NCBI RefSeq assembly: GCF_004331075.1
Contig: NZ_SJNX01000005.1
Coordinates: forward strand, 124,001 to 188,000
Reading direction: 5' to 3'
Length of the DNA: 64,000 nt
Origin: Acinetobacter brisouioides
GTDB lineage: Bacteria; Pseudomonadota; Gammaproteobacteria; Pseudomonadales; Moraxellaceae
Numbering within the stretch: the stretch's first letter is position 1; each line of letters opens with the position of its first letter. The notes beneath the pieces are model-generated. The model had not been told where the DNA came from. It did not search any database and worked only from the letters and a program-made list of their open reading frames with translations. The position numbers were made by a program, and so were the translations under genes. Positions 31,539 to 39,957 of the stretch are shown one piece after another.

Positions 31539-31886
31539 ATGCTGCAATTTTGGTATTCTGAGCGCTGTACCCGCAACGTTAAACTCACCATCACCATCGC
31601 TATTTGTGTGATGACTATTTTACTGTCTAAAGTGTCGGCCCTACCTTCTATTTGGGTCGGAATCTGTGTTGCTGTTGGGGTTTTTATGCATTTGATTTAT
31701 CAATTTGGTGCGCGCCGCACGTATACCAAATTACTGGTCTGGATTTTACCTGTCGGCTGCTTGACTGCACTTGGTTTACAACCGAGCAATGCGCTTTGGG
31801 CATGGGGTGGTCAAGGATTGGGCTTTATGATTTTGGGTCTATTTATTATGTCAATTTATCAAAATCGAGCTAAACGCTTTGACTGA
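31539..31886 (+). CDS. Small membrane protein, 115 aa, paralogue B
   Basis: 115 residues, four hydrophobic segments, starting 2 bp after the stop of its paralogue. Shared features are the MLxFW start, an arginine/lysine pair before helix 1, a cytoplasmic RRTYTKLL-like loop and the GQGLGFMILG helix near the end. It could pair with paralogue A as a hetero-oligomer; that is inference from size, tandem order and spacing. No ribosome site is visible, suggesting coupling to the upstream gene. Confidence 0.7.
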   Translation: MLQFWYSERCTRNVKLTITIAICVMTILLSKVSALPSIWVGICVAVGVFMHLIYQFGARRTYTKLLVWILPVGCLTALGLQPSNALWAWGGQGLGFMILGLFIMSIYQNRAKRFD

Positions 31887-32017
31887 TTAAACCAAGAATG
31901 ACCCAATGTAATCGGCATAGGTTTTTGATATGATCAGAATGATAGAGCCATCGGCATTTTTGCTAAAAAACATTATTCAAGGTTCTATATTAGGGTAAAA
32001 TCCTCAACCTGCCACAG

Positions 32018-32036
32018 TACGACACATCAGGTCGTA
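32018..32036 (+). promoter_or_regulatory. Small hairpin in the thyA leader
   Basis: TACGAC / GTCGTA perfect 6 bp inverted repeat with loop ACATCAG, 25 nt before the thyA ATG. It could be a leader hairpin or operator; no regulator is known to me for it. Confidence 0.3.
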
Positions 32037-32060
32037 ACATTTCAGCTCTATAGGAATTTT

Positions 32061-32903
32061 ATGAAAGCGTATCTTGATCTACTACAGCACATTCTGGACA
32101 ACGGTGGCGACAAAGGCGACCGTACAGGGACAGGGACACGTTCTGTATTTGGTCATCAAATGCGTTTTGACCTCAATCAAGGGTTTCCCTTACTGACCAC
32201 CAAAAAAGTTCATTTCCGCTCGATTGCCATTGAATTGTTGTGGTTTTTAAAAGGCGATACCAACGTCCAGTACTTACAAGACAACAAAGTCACCATTTGG
32301 GATGAATGGGCAACAGCAGAACAAACCGCACGTTTTGGTCGCCCTGAAGGTGAACTCGGCCCTGTGTACGGACATCAATGGCGTAACTTTGGCGCAACTA
32401 AAAATACCGATGGCAGTTATCAAAAAGATGGCTTTGACCAAATTCAGTGGTTGATTAATGAAATCAAAACCAACCCAAATTCACGTCGCCTGATTGTTTC
32501 AGGCTGGAATCCGCAAGAAGCTGGACAAGTGGCTTTACCGCCATGTCACACCTTGTTCCAGTTCTTTGTACAAGATAGCAAACTGTCTTGTCAGTTATAT
32601 CAGCGTAGTGCCGATGTGTTCTTGGGCGTGCCATTTAATATTGCTAGCTATGCCCTACTGACCCATATGGTGGCTCAAGTCTGTGGTCTAGGTGTTGGTG
32701 ACTTTGTCTGGACTGGTGGCGATACGCATTTATATGCCAACCACTTTGAACAAGCTCGTCTACAGTTAACACGTGAACCATTACCACTGTGCCAGCTTAA
32801 GCTCAACCCTGAAATTCAAGATATTTTTGAGTTCAAATTTGAAGATATCGAAATTGTTAATTATCAATCACATTCTGCAATTAAAGCACCGGTGGCTGTA
32901 TGA
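32061..32903 (+). CDS. thyA: Thymidylate synthase ThyA
   Basis: 280 residues. It methylates dUMP to dTMP using methylene-tetrahydrofolate and releases dihydrofolate for the next gene product. The active-site cysteine is Cys162 in [28 protein letters not shown] binds phosphate near the N-terminus, and WDEWA and [17 protein letters not shown] are conserved. It is about 16 residues longer than E. coli ThyA because of a loop near [14 protein letters not shown], as in many pseudomonad-type enzymes. It overlaps folA by 4 bases. Confidence 0.97.
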   Translation: MKAYLDLLQHILDNGGDKGDRTGTGTRSVFGHQMRFDLNQGFPLLTTKKVHFRSIAIELLWFLKGDTNVQYLQDNKVTIWDEWATAEQTARFGRPEGELGPVYGHQWRNFGATKNTDGSYQKDGFDQIQWLINEIKTNPNSRRLIVSGWNPQEAGQVALPPCHTLFQFFVQDSKLSCQLYQRSADVFLGVPFNIASYALLTHMVAQVCGLGVGDFVWTGGDTHLYANHFEQARLQLTREPLPLCQLKLNPEIQDIFEFKFEDIEIVNYQSHSAIKAPVAV

Positions 32904-33412
32904 GTTTTCAAGGAATCGAGGTCGTCCATGTCGTAGCGATGGATCAACAACGCTGTATTGGTAAAGGCAATGCCCTGCCTTGGCATATTTCCGCAGATTT
33001 AAAGCACTTTAAAGCCATTACTCAAGGTGGTGTGGTCGTGATGGGGCGTAAAACCCTCGAGTCCATGGGACGCGCATTACCTAAACGTGTGAACTGGGTG
33101 ATTACTCGCGATACATCATGGTCTTTTGACAAGGTTAAAGTAGCACATAGCATTGAAGATGCATTGGCTCAAGCGCTGACAGATGTGGCTGCAAGTGAAA
33201 AACCTGAAAGTATTTTTGTGATTGGTGGTGGGGAAATTTTTACTCAAACCATGCAAATTGCAGATCGTTTAGAATTAACTCATGTTGAGCTTGATGTACA
33301 AGGCGATGCCTACTACCCTGAAATTCCACATGAATTTCATAAGGTTCGTAGTGAAAAGCATATCGATGAACAATCGGGCGTTGCTTTTGAGTTTGCAACT
33401 TATACAAAATAA
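32900..33412 (+). CDS. folA: Dihydrofolate reductase FolA
   Basis: 170 residues. It reduces dihydrofolate (made by ThyA) with NADPH and is the trimethoprim target. Signatures: [23 protein letters not shown] (Asp of the active site in ADLKHFK), [15 protein letters not shown] for NADPH, and [10 protein letters not shown]. The four-base ATGA overlap with thyA implies translational coupling. No resistance call can be made from sequence alone. Confidence 0.97.
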   Translation: MSFQGIEVVHVVAMDQQRCIGKGNALPWHISADLKHFKAITQGGVVVMGRKTLESMGRALPKRVNWVITRDTSWSFDKVKVAHSIEDALAQALTDVAASEKPESIFVIGGGEIFTQTMQIADRLELTHVELDVQGDAYYPEIPHEFHKVRSEKHIDEQSGVAFEFATYTK

Positions 33413-33418
33413 GTCAAA

Positions 33419-33450
33419 AAAAGAGGAACAAATCAATTTGTTCCTCTTTT
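33419..33450. terminator. Bidirectional terminator between folA and the barrel protein gene
   Basis: 15 bp perfect arms AAAAGAGGAACAAAT / ATTTGTTCCTCTTTT almost touching (loop CA plus breathing pairs), with A/T runs on both sides. Confidence 0.95.
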
Positions 33451-33474
33451 ACTTCTAGATGCTACAAACTCAAA

Positions 33475-34230
33475 TTAGAATGAGTAACGTAGACCCAATG
33501 CAAAATTATGTGCACGTAGATCATAACTTGATTCTTGAGTTCCCGTATAAGGTCCATTAGAAGAACTATAATTAAGCTTTAATTTTCCTGAATCTATATA
33601 TTTGTAAGAAAGATCGGCTGCTAAATTTGGAGTAATTGCGTAAGAAGTACCTACACCAACAGACCAAATAAAGTTAAAATCAGTTTTGGAAGTTGCTGCA
33701 AAATCTTCAGAAAATGTACCTGATACAGAATTATCAGAAAGTTTGCCATTTGCATGAATACGGGTCGCGCCAACACCCACTGCAAAATATGGCGTAAACT
33801 TACTTGAGTTTTTCCAATCAAAGTATGTATTCCACATCATTGACTGTTGCTGCAACTTCACAGAATCTTTTAAATAAAATGGATTAAAATAAATAGCTGT
33901 TTTACTAACAAATTTATGATCTTCTTGTGCTGAATATTCTAGTTCTGTACGTACAGGTACATGCAAGCTTGGTTCTAAGTTCCAACCAAAGGCCACAGCA
34001 CCAGAAACTAATGTTTTTTGACTATTTGACATACCAAAAACAGAGCCGCTAGTTGGATATGAAAAATAATTGGCATCACTATTATAATTTAAATGATTAG
34101 GATCTAAATCAGTAATATTTGCCCCAATTTTTGCAGATACATATGCATCTTTTAACACGCCATCCGCTGCTAAAGCAGGAACAGTAATTGCAGTTGCTAA
34201 TGCCCCAATCAAAATTGTACTTTTTTTCAT
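33475..34230 (-). CDS. Outer membrane beta-barrel protein (opacity/OMP_b-brl type)
   Basis: 251 residues with a clear signal peptide (MKKSTILIGALATAITVPALA). The body alternates polar and nonpolar residues in about eight strands and ends ...NFALGLRYSF, the C-terminal aromatic signal for BAM insertion. Motifs AYVSAKIGANITDL, PYFAVGVGATRI and LAADLSYKYIDSGKL resemble small opacity-type or OmpW-like barrels. The exact ligand or role is not visible. The promoter lies in the A/T-rich 34231-34474 region, shared with the META lipoprotein. Confidence 0.8.
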   Translation of the reverse strand: MKKSTILIGALATAITVPALAADGVLKDAYVSAKIGANITDLDPNHLNYNSDANYFSYPTSGSVFGMSNSQKTLVSGAVAFGWNLEPSLHVPVRTELEYSAQEDHKFVSKTAIYFNPFYLKDSVKLQQQSMMWNTYFDWKNSSKFTPYFAVGVGATRIHANGKLSDNSVSGTFSEDFAATSKTDFNFIWSVGVGTSYAITPNLAADLSYKYIDSGKLKLNYSSSNGPYTGTQESSYDLRAHNFALGLRYSF

Positions 34231-34474
34231 AAATCATTCCTTTTTAAGATCTTTGTTTTGAATATAATTCAGTCTATTATAACAAAACGATACAAATCAA
34301 CACATAAATCACACTTTTTAAAGGTTTTGCAAAAAATTCACGTGAAATTTAAATTATAAGACCTGTGTCACATTTTACTTTTTATAAACATAATTCATCT
34401 CATATAATACTTTTTAGTCGCATTTTTAAAAAATATACTTAAAAAAATAGCTTAAATAGGATTAAACTACTGTA

Positions 34475-34930
34475 ATGAAAAAACTTATTTTATTGACTCT
34501 TTTTACCAGCTTGGGTGTCATTTCAGCATGTTCAAGCTTACCTTACCAACCTTCAGCAAGTATTTTGCAACAACAGCAGGAGCTTCAAGCAAAGCAGGTA
34601 ATTTGGCAAGTCACACATATTCAAGGGCATACTCTTTCTGCTGATGAACTCGCTCATCAACCTTCTTTAAGTTTTGATGCGAATAGCCAACAGGTCAAAG
34701 GTAGCGATGGCTGTAACCGTTTTTTTGGGAGTTATCAGTTGCAAGGCAATCATTTGCACTTCAGCCCTCTAGCATCAACCAAAATGATGTGTGTAGGCAA
34801 TATGCAAATCAGTGATCAATTTCATTTAGCATTAGTAAAAGTGACAAGCTTTAGTGTAGAAAAACAAATCTTAAAATTAAAAGATCAATCTAACCATGTA
34901 ATTATGGAATTACATTCTCAAAATCACTAA
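34475..34930 (+). CDS. META-domain lipoprotein (HslJ-like)
   Basis: 151 residues. The lipobox GVISAC places the lipidated cysteine at about residue 19, after a short signal. A META domain follows (about 45-145): [24 protein letters not shown] and the paired cysteines near MMCVGNMQ. HslJ-type proteins are associated with novobiocin and heat stress in E. coli; function here is inferred only by fold. msrA starts 28 bp downstream and may be cotranscribed. Confidence 0.85.
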   Translation: MKKLILLTLFTSLGVISACSSLPYQPSASILQQQQELQAKQVIWQVTHIQGHTLSADELAHQPSLSFDANSQQVKGSDGCNRFFGSYQLQGNHLHFSPLASTKMMCVGNMQISDQFHLALVKVTSFSVEKQILKLKDQSNHVIMELHSQNH

Positions 34931-34958
34931 TGTTTTAAGTTCATTTAAGGATCTAGAT

Positions 34959-35480
34959 ATGCAACAGGCGTTATTTGGTGGTGGCTGTTTTTGGTGTGTT
35001 GAAGCCGTTTTTTTACAGTTACGCGGTGTTATACAGGTAACCAGTGGTTATGCAGGTGGTCATCTCGTTGAACCGAGCTATGAAGCGGTATGCAGTGGCA
35101 ATACTGGACATGCAGAAGTTGTAAAAATTGATTTTGATGAAGAACAAGTCCGTTACACTGATTTATTGACTGTATTTTTTGCAACACATGATCCAACGAC
35201 CTTAAACCGTCAGGGCAATGATATTGGTACACAATATCGTTCAGTGATTTACTACTATAATAATGAGCAAAAACAGCAGGCTAAACAGTTTATTGATGAG
35301 CTCAAAGCAGAAGGTGTTCAAGTGGTAACCGAATTAACGGCTGCACCAATTTTCTATGCTGCCGAAGATTATCATCAAAATTACTATGCTAAAAATCCAA
35401 GCCAAGGCTACTGCAATTTTGCCATTCCCCCAAAGTTAAATAAATTACGTAGTAAGTTTCAAAGTTTGCTCAAAGCATAA
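34959..35480 (+). CDS. msrA: Peptide methionine (S)-S-oxide reductase MsrA
   Basis: 173 residues, a single-domain MsrA. The [12 protein letters not shown] motif gives nucleophile Cys10 with Trp12 and Cys13. [15 protein letters not shown] and the C-terminal [15 protein letters not shown] (resolving cysteine) are all family features. It repairs oxidised methionine in proteins. Ends at a strong bidirectional terminator. Confidence 0.96.
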   Translation: MQQALFGGGCFWCVEAVFLQLRGVIQVTSGYAGGHLVEPSYEAVCSGNTGHAEVVKIDFDEEQVRYTDLLTVFFATHDPTTLNRQGNDIGTQYRSVIYYYNNEQKQQAKQFIDELKAEGVQVVTELTAAPIFYAAEDYHQNYYAKNPSQGYCNFAIPPKLNKLRSKFQSLLKA

Positions 35481-35510
35481 AAAAAGCGACTTCAATGTCG
35501 CTTTTTTTAT
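35477..35510. terminator. Bidirectional terminator between msrA and exbD
   Basis: Perfect 14 bp stem ATAAAAAAAGCGAC / GTCGCTTTTTTTAT, loop TTCAAT. The left arm overlaps the msrA stop. Confidence 0.95.
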
Positions 35511-35521
35511 CTCAGCATGAT

Positions 35522-35926
35522 TTAGTTTTCACTGACGAAAGCAATATCACTCAACCCAGCTTCGCTGGCACGTGACATGACTTGTGCCACTGTATCGTAG
35601 CGTGATTGTTTATCAGCACGTAATTGTACAGTTGGTTTTTGTGCTTGTTGACCTGCAGCATGAAAACGCTGAGACAAATCATCTAAACTGATCATTTGAT
35701 CATTCCATGCCACTTCACCTTTAGCATTAATACTGATGGTAATTGCCTGAGGTGGAGGTGTGGTAATTTGCGCTGTGGTCTTGGGTAAAGTCAAAGGAAT
35801 CGATGGATTCGCAACGGTTGCTGTCACCAAGAAAATAATCATCAACACCAGCATAATATCGATTAGCGGAATGAGGTTCATCTCATTCATGCCAGTATCG
35901 TGATCTTCACCCAATTGAAAAGCCAT
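35522..35926 (-). CDS. exbD: ExbD, biopolymer transport subunit of the TonB complex
   Basis: 134 residues. A single N-terminal membrane helix (about 15-37) carries the essential aspartate in NLIPLIDIMLVLMIIF; a periplasmic domain follows. With ExbB it uses the proton gradient to energise TonB. It overlaps exbB by one base and is third in the tonB-exbB-exbD operon. Confidence 0.93.
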   Translation of the reverse strand: MAFQLGEDHDTGMNEMNLIPLIDIMLVLMIIFLVTATVANPSIPLTLPKTTAQITTPPPQAITISINAKGEVAWNDQMISLDDLSQRFHAAGQQAQKPTVQLRADKQSRYDTVAQVMSRASEAGLSDIAFVSEN

Positions 35927-36558
35927 TATGCCTGACCTCCAGCATAATTTTGTTGAGCTGTTTTGGCAGCATTTGCAGTATTGCTTTGTGTCGCAGAATC
36001 TTGTTGCAACATGGTGTCAATCAGCAAAGTATGTGCTTTATCTTGTAGCGCATGGGCTAAAGAGCGGTTAGCACGAACACAAATGTTATATGCAAGTACC
36101 GCAGGAATCGCAACCCCCAGCCCTAACCCTGTCATGATCAGTGCTTCGCCCACTGGCGTTGCAACCTGCGCCAAACCAGCTTGCCCACTACGACCAACAG
36201 CCGCTAACGCGTGAAAAATCCCCCAAACCGTACCAAATAGCCCTACAAATGGTGCGATTGAAGCAATCGTTCCCAGAACAGCAACACCTTTTTCTGCTGA
36301 AGTTTTTTCTTCAGAAATTTGACGCAGTAAAGCTTGTTCGGCAACTGCTTTACGCTGATCAAATGCCAAAGGTGCAAGTTTAGCTTTAAGCTTGGTCAAC
36401 GCTTGTTCGAGTTGAGCATATGCTTGTTGTTTAAGGTGACGTGTACCCATTAAACGCAAGGCAAAAACCGTCCACGTTGTAATCGACATTACAATGAGTA
36501 CAAAATACAGCGTTTTACTTACTGCATCAGCATTTTGCCAGTAGATTGAAAAGTTCAT
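35926..36558 (-). CDS. exbB: ExbB, proton channel subunit of the TonB complex
   Basis: 210 residues of the MotA/TolQ/ExbB family. Three membrane helices: one near 17-36, then a pair spanning GVAVLGTIASIAPFVGLFGT (helix 2) and GEALIMTGLGLGVAIPAVLA (helix 3), which hold the proton-channel threonines. It lies 35 bp after tonB and overlaps exbD. Confidence 0.94.
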   Translation of the reverse strand: MNFSIYWQNADAVSKTLYFVLIVMSITTWTVFALRLMGTRHLKQQAYAQLEQALTKLKAKLAPLAFDQRKAVAEQALLRQISEEKTSAEKGVAVLGTIASIAPFVGLFGTVWGIFHALAAVGRSGQAGLAQVATPVGEALIMTGLGLGVAIPAVLAYNICVRANRSLAHALQDKAHTLLIDTMLQQDSATQSNTANAAKTAQQNYAGGQA

Positions 36559-36593
36559 GCTCGAACTCCTGATTTCATAAATTAGCCGTAAAT

Positions 36594-37394
36594 TTAATTC
36601 AGATTTAATGCAAAAGGTTGAGGTGCAATAAAATCATGCGCATAAGGTTTAAAGCTCTGTCTTGAAATATAACGTTTCACCATTTGATCCAACTTACTAT
36701 TTCCTGATGACTTAATAATTTCAACATCAGTGATCGTACCTTTTGCCGTTGCATGTATTCTTAGCTTTATGACAAAAGTACCTTTTAGGCTATCGTCAGT
36801 ATTACTATTTAAAAAATCTTCTACAACTTCATTTAATCCACGTGTAATCCTATCTGGCCCATATTTCCATTCGACACCAGAACCTCCCCCAATACTCACC
36901 GTTTTTGGCGATGGATCAGCAGCAGGAGCGCTGGGCTGAGGTGCAACTGGTTGAGGAGCAGACTGTGGTGCAACTTTAGTAATGGTGGATTTTGTCGTGG
37001 TGACTACAGGTGCAGGTGAAGCTTTCACAACAGGTTGCTCTACAGCATGCTTTGGTGCTTGTGTCTTGACCTGTTGAATTTTTTCAACTTTTTTAGGTGG
37101 TGGAGGCAGCTGTTTTTCAACAATTTTAACTTCCTTGACCTCTTTTGGTTTTTCCTGTGGCTTCGGTTTTTCTTTTGGTTTTGGAGGCAACGGCTTGGAA
37201 GGTTGTTGAATTTTAACAAAACGTACTTGTAGTGGTGGTTTATGAACTGGCTTTAAATCCTGAATTTTCATTTGACCCAACGCCCAAAATACGCCGATAT
37301 GTCCAACCACAACGGCAATAAATGTCGCAAGTATTTTCTTTTTCATACGATCACTAGGATGAGGATCTAAATTCAATGCAGGAGAATGACTCAT
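36594..37394 (-). CDS. tonB: TonB energy transducer
   Basis: 266 residues. A membrane anchor (about 18-41) includes the key histidine in VVGHIGVFW. A long Pro/Lys/Glu-rich periplasm-spanning linker follows (PKEKPKPQEKPKEVKEV and similar). The C-terminal TonB domain (about 180-266) contains GTFVIKLRIHATAKG, DVEIIKSSGNSKLD and a RQSFKPY end. It transfers proton-motive energy to outer membrane receptors such as the PiuA-like one in this window. First gene of tonB-exbB-exbD; a Fur-box promoter lies upstream. Confidence 0.95.
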   Translation of the reverse strand: MSHSPALNLDPHPSDRMKKKILATFIAVVVGHIGVFWALGQMKIQDLKPVHKPPLQVRFVKIQQPSKPLPPKPKEKPKPQEKPKEVKEVKIVEKQLPPPPKKVEKIQQVKTQAPKHAVEQPVVKASPAPVVTTTKSTITKVAPQSAPQPVAPQPSAPAADPSPKTVSIGGGSGVEWKYGPDRITRGLNEVVEDFLNSNTDDSLKGTFVIKLRIHATAKGTITDVEIIKSSGNSKLDQMVKRYISRQSFKPYAHDFIAPQPFALNLN

Positions 37395-37473
37395 AACACA
37401 ACTATAACCTGTGGCGTATGACTTATCGTGATAGATAAATCACAACTATCGAGTTGAACGATTAAGTCTCAAT

Positions 37474-37503
37474 ATAATAAATGAGAAGTGTTTTCATTTT
37501 CAA
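37474..37503 (-). promoter_or_regulatory. tonB promoter with Fur box in the spacer
   Basis: On the minus strand TTGAAA (37503-37498) and TATTAT (37479-37474) are 18 bp apart. The spacer is AATGAGAAGTGTTTTCATT (37480-37498), a near-palindrome matching 12 of 15 positions of TGAGAATNATTCTCA. Fur binding here would block RNA polymerase. The rest of 37395-37689 shows no gene. Confidence 0.6.
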
Positions 37504-37689
37504 CCTCTTTTCACAATTTATTCGCCTCTAAATAAATCATAAAAATTTGGCAATAAAAACGCCTTAATATTTGTTATATTATAACGTAATTATTATTTTT
37601 CCAATCGATTTATGTAATAAATCGATTCTTGATCATCATGCAAGGATGGCTGAATATAATAAAAATTATCAGTTCTTCGATTGTTATGT

Positions 37690-37695
37690 TATAAT
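37690..37695 (+). promoter_or_regulatory. -10 box of ssrA
   Basis: Perfect TATAAT 14 nt before the mature 5' end of tmRNA; the -35 is weak (TTATCA near 37666). Confidence 0.65.
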
Positions 37696-37709
37696 TCACA
37701 GACCATCAT

Positions 37710-38068
37710 GGGGATGTTCTTGGCTTCGACGCTGGTGATGAAACTCATAGATGCATGCCGAGAGCGCATTTTCTCTCGTAAATCAAATTTGCATTTTTTA
37801 GTCGCAAACGACGAATCATACGCTCTAGCTGCCTAAGGGCAGCTTGTCCGCCTCTCCGAATACTTGTGGTTAGAGAGTCCGACTGAAGCGCACGCACACA
37901 AGTCCGTATAAAGCCAAGCCTTGGGGCTTTATACCAAACTAAGAGGATCGCGTTTTGTACCCTGTTCGTCGGGTCACTTAATGCTAAAACAATAGACGAT
38001 ATCTAAGCATGTAGTATTCTCGAGCGTAATGCTGGCGGACGCGGGTTCAACTCCCGCCATCTCCACCA
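37710..38068 (+). ncRNA. ssrA: Transfer-messenger RNA (tmRNA, SsrA)
   Basis: 359 nt from GGGGATGTTCTTGGCTTCGA to the encoded CCA end. The 3' part forms the tRNA-like acceptor/T-arm (GCGGGTTCAACTCCCGC, then CATCTCCACCA). The tag reading frame starts at 37804 (GCA AAC GAC GAA...) and encodes ANDESYALAA followed by TAA at 37834-37836; with the charged alanine the tag is AANDESYALAA. It rescues stalled ribosomes and marks proteins for ClpXP, whose genes are at 14.5-16.5 kb. Its 3' end is the insertion site of the element that follows. Confidence 0.97.
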
Positions 38069-38108
38069 AATACTTAAATTTGTATACCGCAACATGACGT
38101 TATATAAG
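38056..38108 (+). repeat. Left att-like direct repeat (attL)
   Basis: Starts at GCCATCTCCACCA of tmRNA and continues ATACTTAAATTTGTATACCG...ATGACGTTATATAAGT. The copy at 42687 has the same string of blocks with scattered substitutions and a 4 nt deletion. Confidence 0.65.
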
Positions 38109-38114
38109 TAAATT

Positions 38115-38147
38115 AAGCTTAAATCTCAATGATTTAGGCTTTTTTTT
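38115..38147 (+). terminator. Terminator now serving ssrA
   Basis: AAGCTTAAATC / GATTTAGGCTT with one mismatch and a TTTTTTTT tail. A closely similar terminator is present beyond the right end of the element (42741-42775). Confidence 0.8.
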
Positions 38148-38193
38148 ACGTCTATATATCACGTTATATGCAGTTTCTTATAGCTTGTAGTTT

Positions 38194-38239
38194 TGTATGG
38201 TAGCGTGTATGGTGTGAGTTAGAGAAAATCCACCATACA
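38194..38239. repeat. Left arm-type repeats (integrase binding sites)
   Basis: TGTATGGT occurs at 38194 and 38206 (12 bp apart), with an inverted copy ACCATACA at 38232-38239, 9 bp before the integrase start. The same pair with the same 12 bp spacing occurs at the right end. This fits integrase arm sites that also let the protein repress its own gene. Confidence 0.55.
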
Positions 38240-38248
38240 AGAATCAAT

Positions 38249-39499
38249 ATGAAAAGAACGGAATTAAAAGAGAAAGATAAGTTAAAAATGAAAGATACAA
38301 TTCTTTCGTCCTTAGAACCTGAATCAAAAGAATATAGAATCAATGATGGCGAAAACCTTCATTTTGTTGTGAATCCCACAGGCAATAAACGATGGGAGCT
38401 CAGATATAGGAAGCCAAATGGGATACCATCATGGTTTGGGCTAGGCAAATATCCTAATGTCGGTGGGAAATGGGCAAGACAAAAAGCTGATGAAGCAAGA
38501 AAGTTAATTTCTCAGGGCATTGACCCACGTGTACATAAAGCTGAAGCAAAACAAGCTGAGGTAGAAAAAGGCTCGTTCACCTTTAACCAGCTTGCTGAAG
38601 ACTACTATACGATCAAGAAATGGACAGCTGAGACCAGAGCTAGAAATATTGGTGCATTGAATAACCATGTATTCCCAGTCATGGGTAAACGTGATTATCG
38701 TAAAATTACAAAGCAGGAATGGCTTAGCTTATTTAAGGAAATACAGGGCAAGCTTAACCCTCGCACTGGTAAACCGATTATAGAGATGGGGCAACGAGTC
38801 AGGGCTTTGGTTAGAGAAATTTATGACTATGCTGAAGTGCTGGGAAAGATCGAGTCTAACCCTATTTCAAACTTACATAAAATCCTAGATAAACACGTTG
38901 GCAACAGTATGAAACATGTCGATAGTGATGAATTACCATCGTTACTGAGAGCAATCAATCACTACCCAACTACAGATACAAGAATTGCCCTCAAATTACT
39001 GACTATGCTGTTTTGTAGACCAAGTGAATTACGTGAAGCAGCATGGGATGAGTTTGATCTAAACGCTGAGGTATGGTTAATCCCTGCAATTCGAATGAAA
39101 ACCAAGAAGGAACATAAAGTCCCATTACCTAAACAAGCAGTAGAACTGTTACAGGAGTTAAAGCAGCTTACAGGTTATTCATCCTTCTTACTTCCAAACA
39201 GAAACGATAAAACCAAGGCTAGATCAAACACAGTCTTTATCATGGCATTGAGAAGAATTGGCTATGGAGATAAACAAAATCCTCATGGCTTTCGTCATAT
39301 TGCTAGCACAATATTAAATGACAAGTTTAGTGATAAACCTCAAGTTGTTGAAGCCTGTTTAGCACACAGCAAAAAAGGTGTTAAGGCGGTATATGATAAA
39401 GCGACTCATTTTGATGAGCGTAGAATTATGATGCAGTGGTATGCAGATCATCTTGATAAGCTAGCAGATGAAACCGTTATTCAATTTCAAAGTGCCTGA
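38249..39499 (+). CDS. Tyrosine recombinase/integrase, P4 type
   Basis: 416 residues. An N-terminal arm-binding domain of DUF4102 type (SKEYRINDGENLHFVV to WFGLGKYPNVG, about 25-80) is followed by a SAM-like core-binding domain. The C-terminal catalytic domain has box I Arg257 (FCRPSELREAAW), His346 and Arg349 (HGFRHIAS), His373 (LAHSKKGV) and nucleophile Tyr382 (AVYDKA). All five residues are present, so it should be active. The start is uncertain: ATG 38249 lacks a good ribosome site and ATG 38288 is possible. It sits directly inside attL, as expected for ssrA-integrating elements. Confidence 0.95.
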   Translation: MKRTELKEKDKLKMKDTILSSLEPESKEYRINDGENLHFVVNPTGNKRWELRYRKPNGIPSWFGLGKYPNVGGKWARQKADEARKLISQGIDPRVHKAEAKQAEVEKGSFTFNQLAEDYYTIKKWTAETRARNIGALNNHVFPVMGKRDYRKITKQEWLSLFKEIQGKLNPRTGKPIIEMGQRVRALVREIYDYAEVLGKIESNPISNLHKILDKHVGNSMKHVDSDELPSLLRAINHYPTTDTRIALKLLTMLFCRPSELREAAWDEFDLNAEVWLIPAIRMKTKKEHKVPLPKQAVELLQELKQLTGYSSFLLPNRNDKTKARSNTVFIMALRRIGYGDKQNPHGFRHIASTILNDKFSDKPQVVEACLAHSKKGVKAVYDKATHFDERRIMMQWYADHLDKLADETVIQFQSA

Positions 39500-39957
39500 T
39501 ATTTTAAAATTATCGTGACTGCGCCGTTACGGTACAGCCTGCGTTGTTAAGCATTACTTACATCAATCAGGGGAAATGCTAAGCATACCTATTCCCCTTC
39601 ACTATAATAACGCCGTTAATTTTTTGGATAAGAAATCCTTATGTATCAAGGTTGATACAGTTCAAATTATGATCAAAATAACAGCAAGAACACCTCTTTT
39701 AACAATATATTGAAAACAATTATCATTTGTATTGCAATCGAGTTGCAGTTCATATAGACTCAGCAATACTTTCGAAGCGAACATTGTGTAATATATTAAC
39801 ATCACATTTTGGAATAAATTGATTCGACAAGAAGAATCCGAACAAAACCAAAATCCGCTTTAATCACCCCAAAACTTAACTTCAACTAATCCTCAAAAAT
39901 CAATAATGGTTTTTGCATGGGATTTTTTGTCTTTTTAAAAGGAGAAAATGTAAAAAT
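39500..39957. other. 458 bp control region between integrase and Rep; possible origin
   Basis: No credible gene. Holds a hairpin AGGGGAA (39569-39575) / TTCCCCT (39592-39598) with an inner ATGCT-A-AGCAT, probably the integrase terminator. A perfect 8-2-8 palindrome TGTATCAAGGTTGATACA is at 39642-39659, and TGCAA-TCGAG-TTGCA at 39733-39747. The region precedes a rolling-circle initiator gene and may contain its nick site or an operator. Confidence 0.45.
39642..39659. promoter_or_regulatory. Perfect 18 bp palindrome, candidate operator or origin element
   Basis: TGTATCAA-GG-TTGATACA. Symmetry and size suit a dimeric repressor such as a HTH protein, or a replication hairpin. No promoter could be assigned with confidence. 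Confidence 0.45.

Noticed and set aside
39711..39740. Fur box in the element
   Set aside because: AACAATTATCATTTGTATT matches only half of the consensus; too weak.
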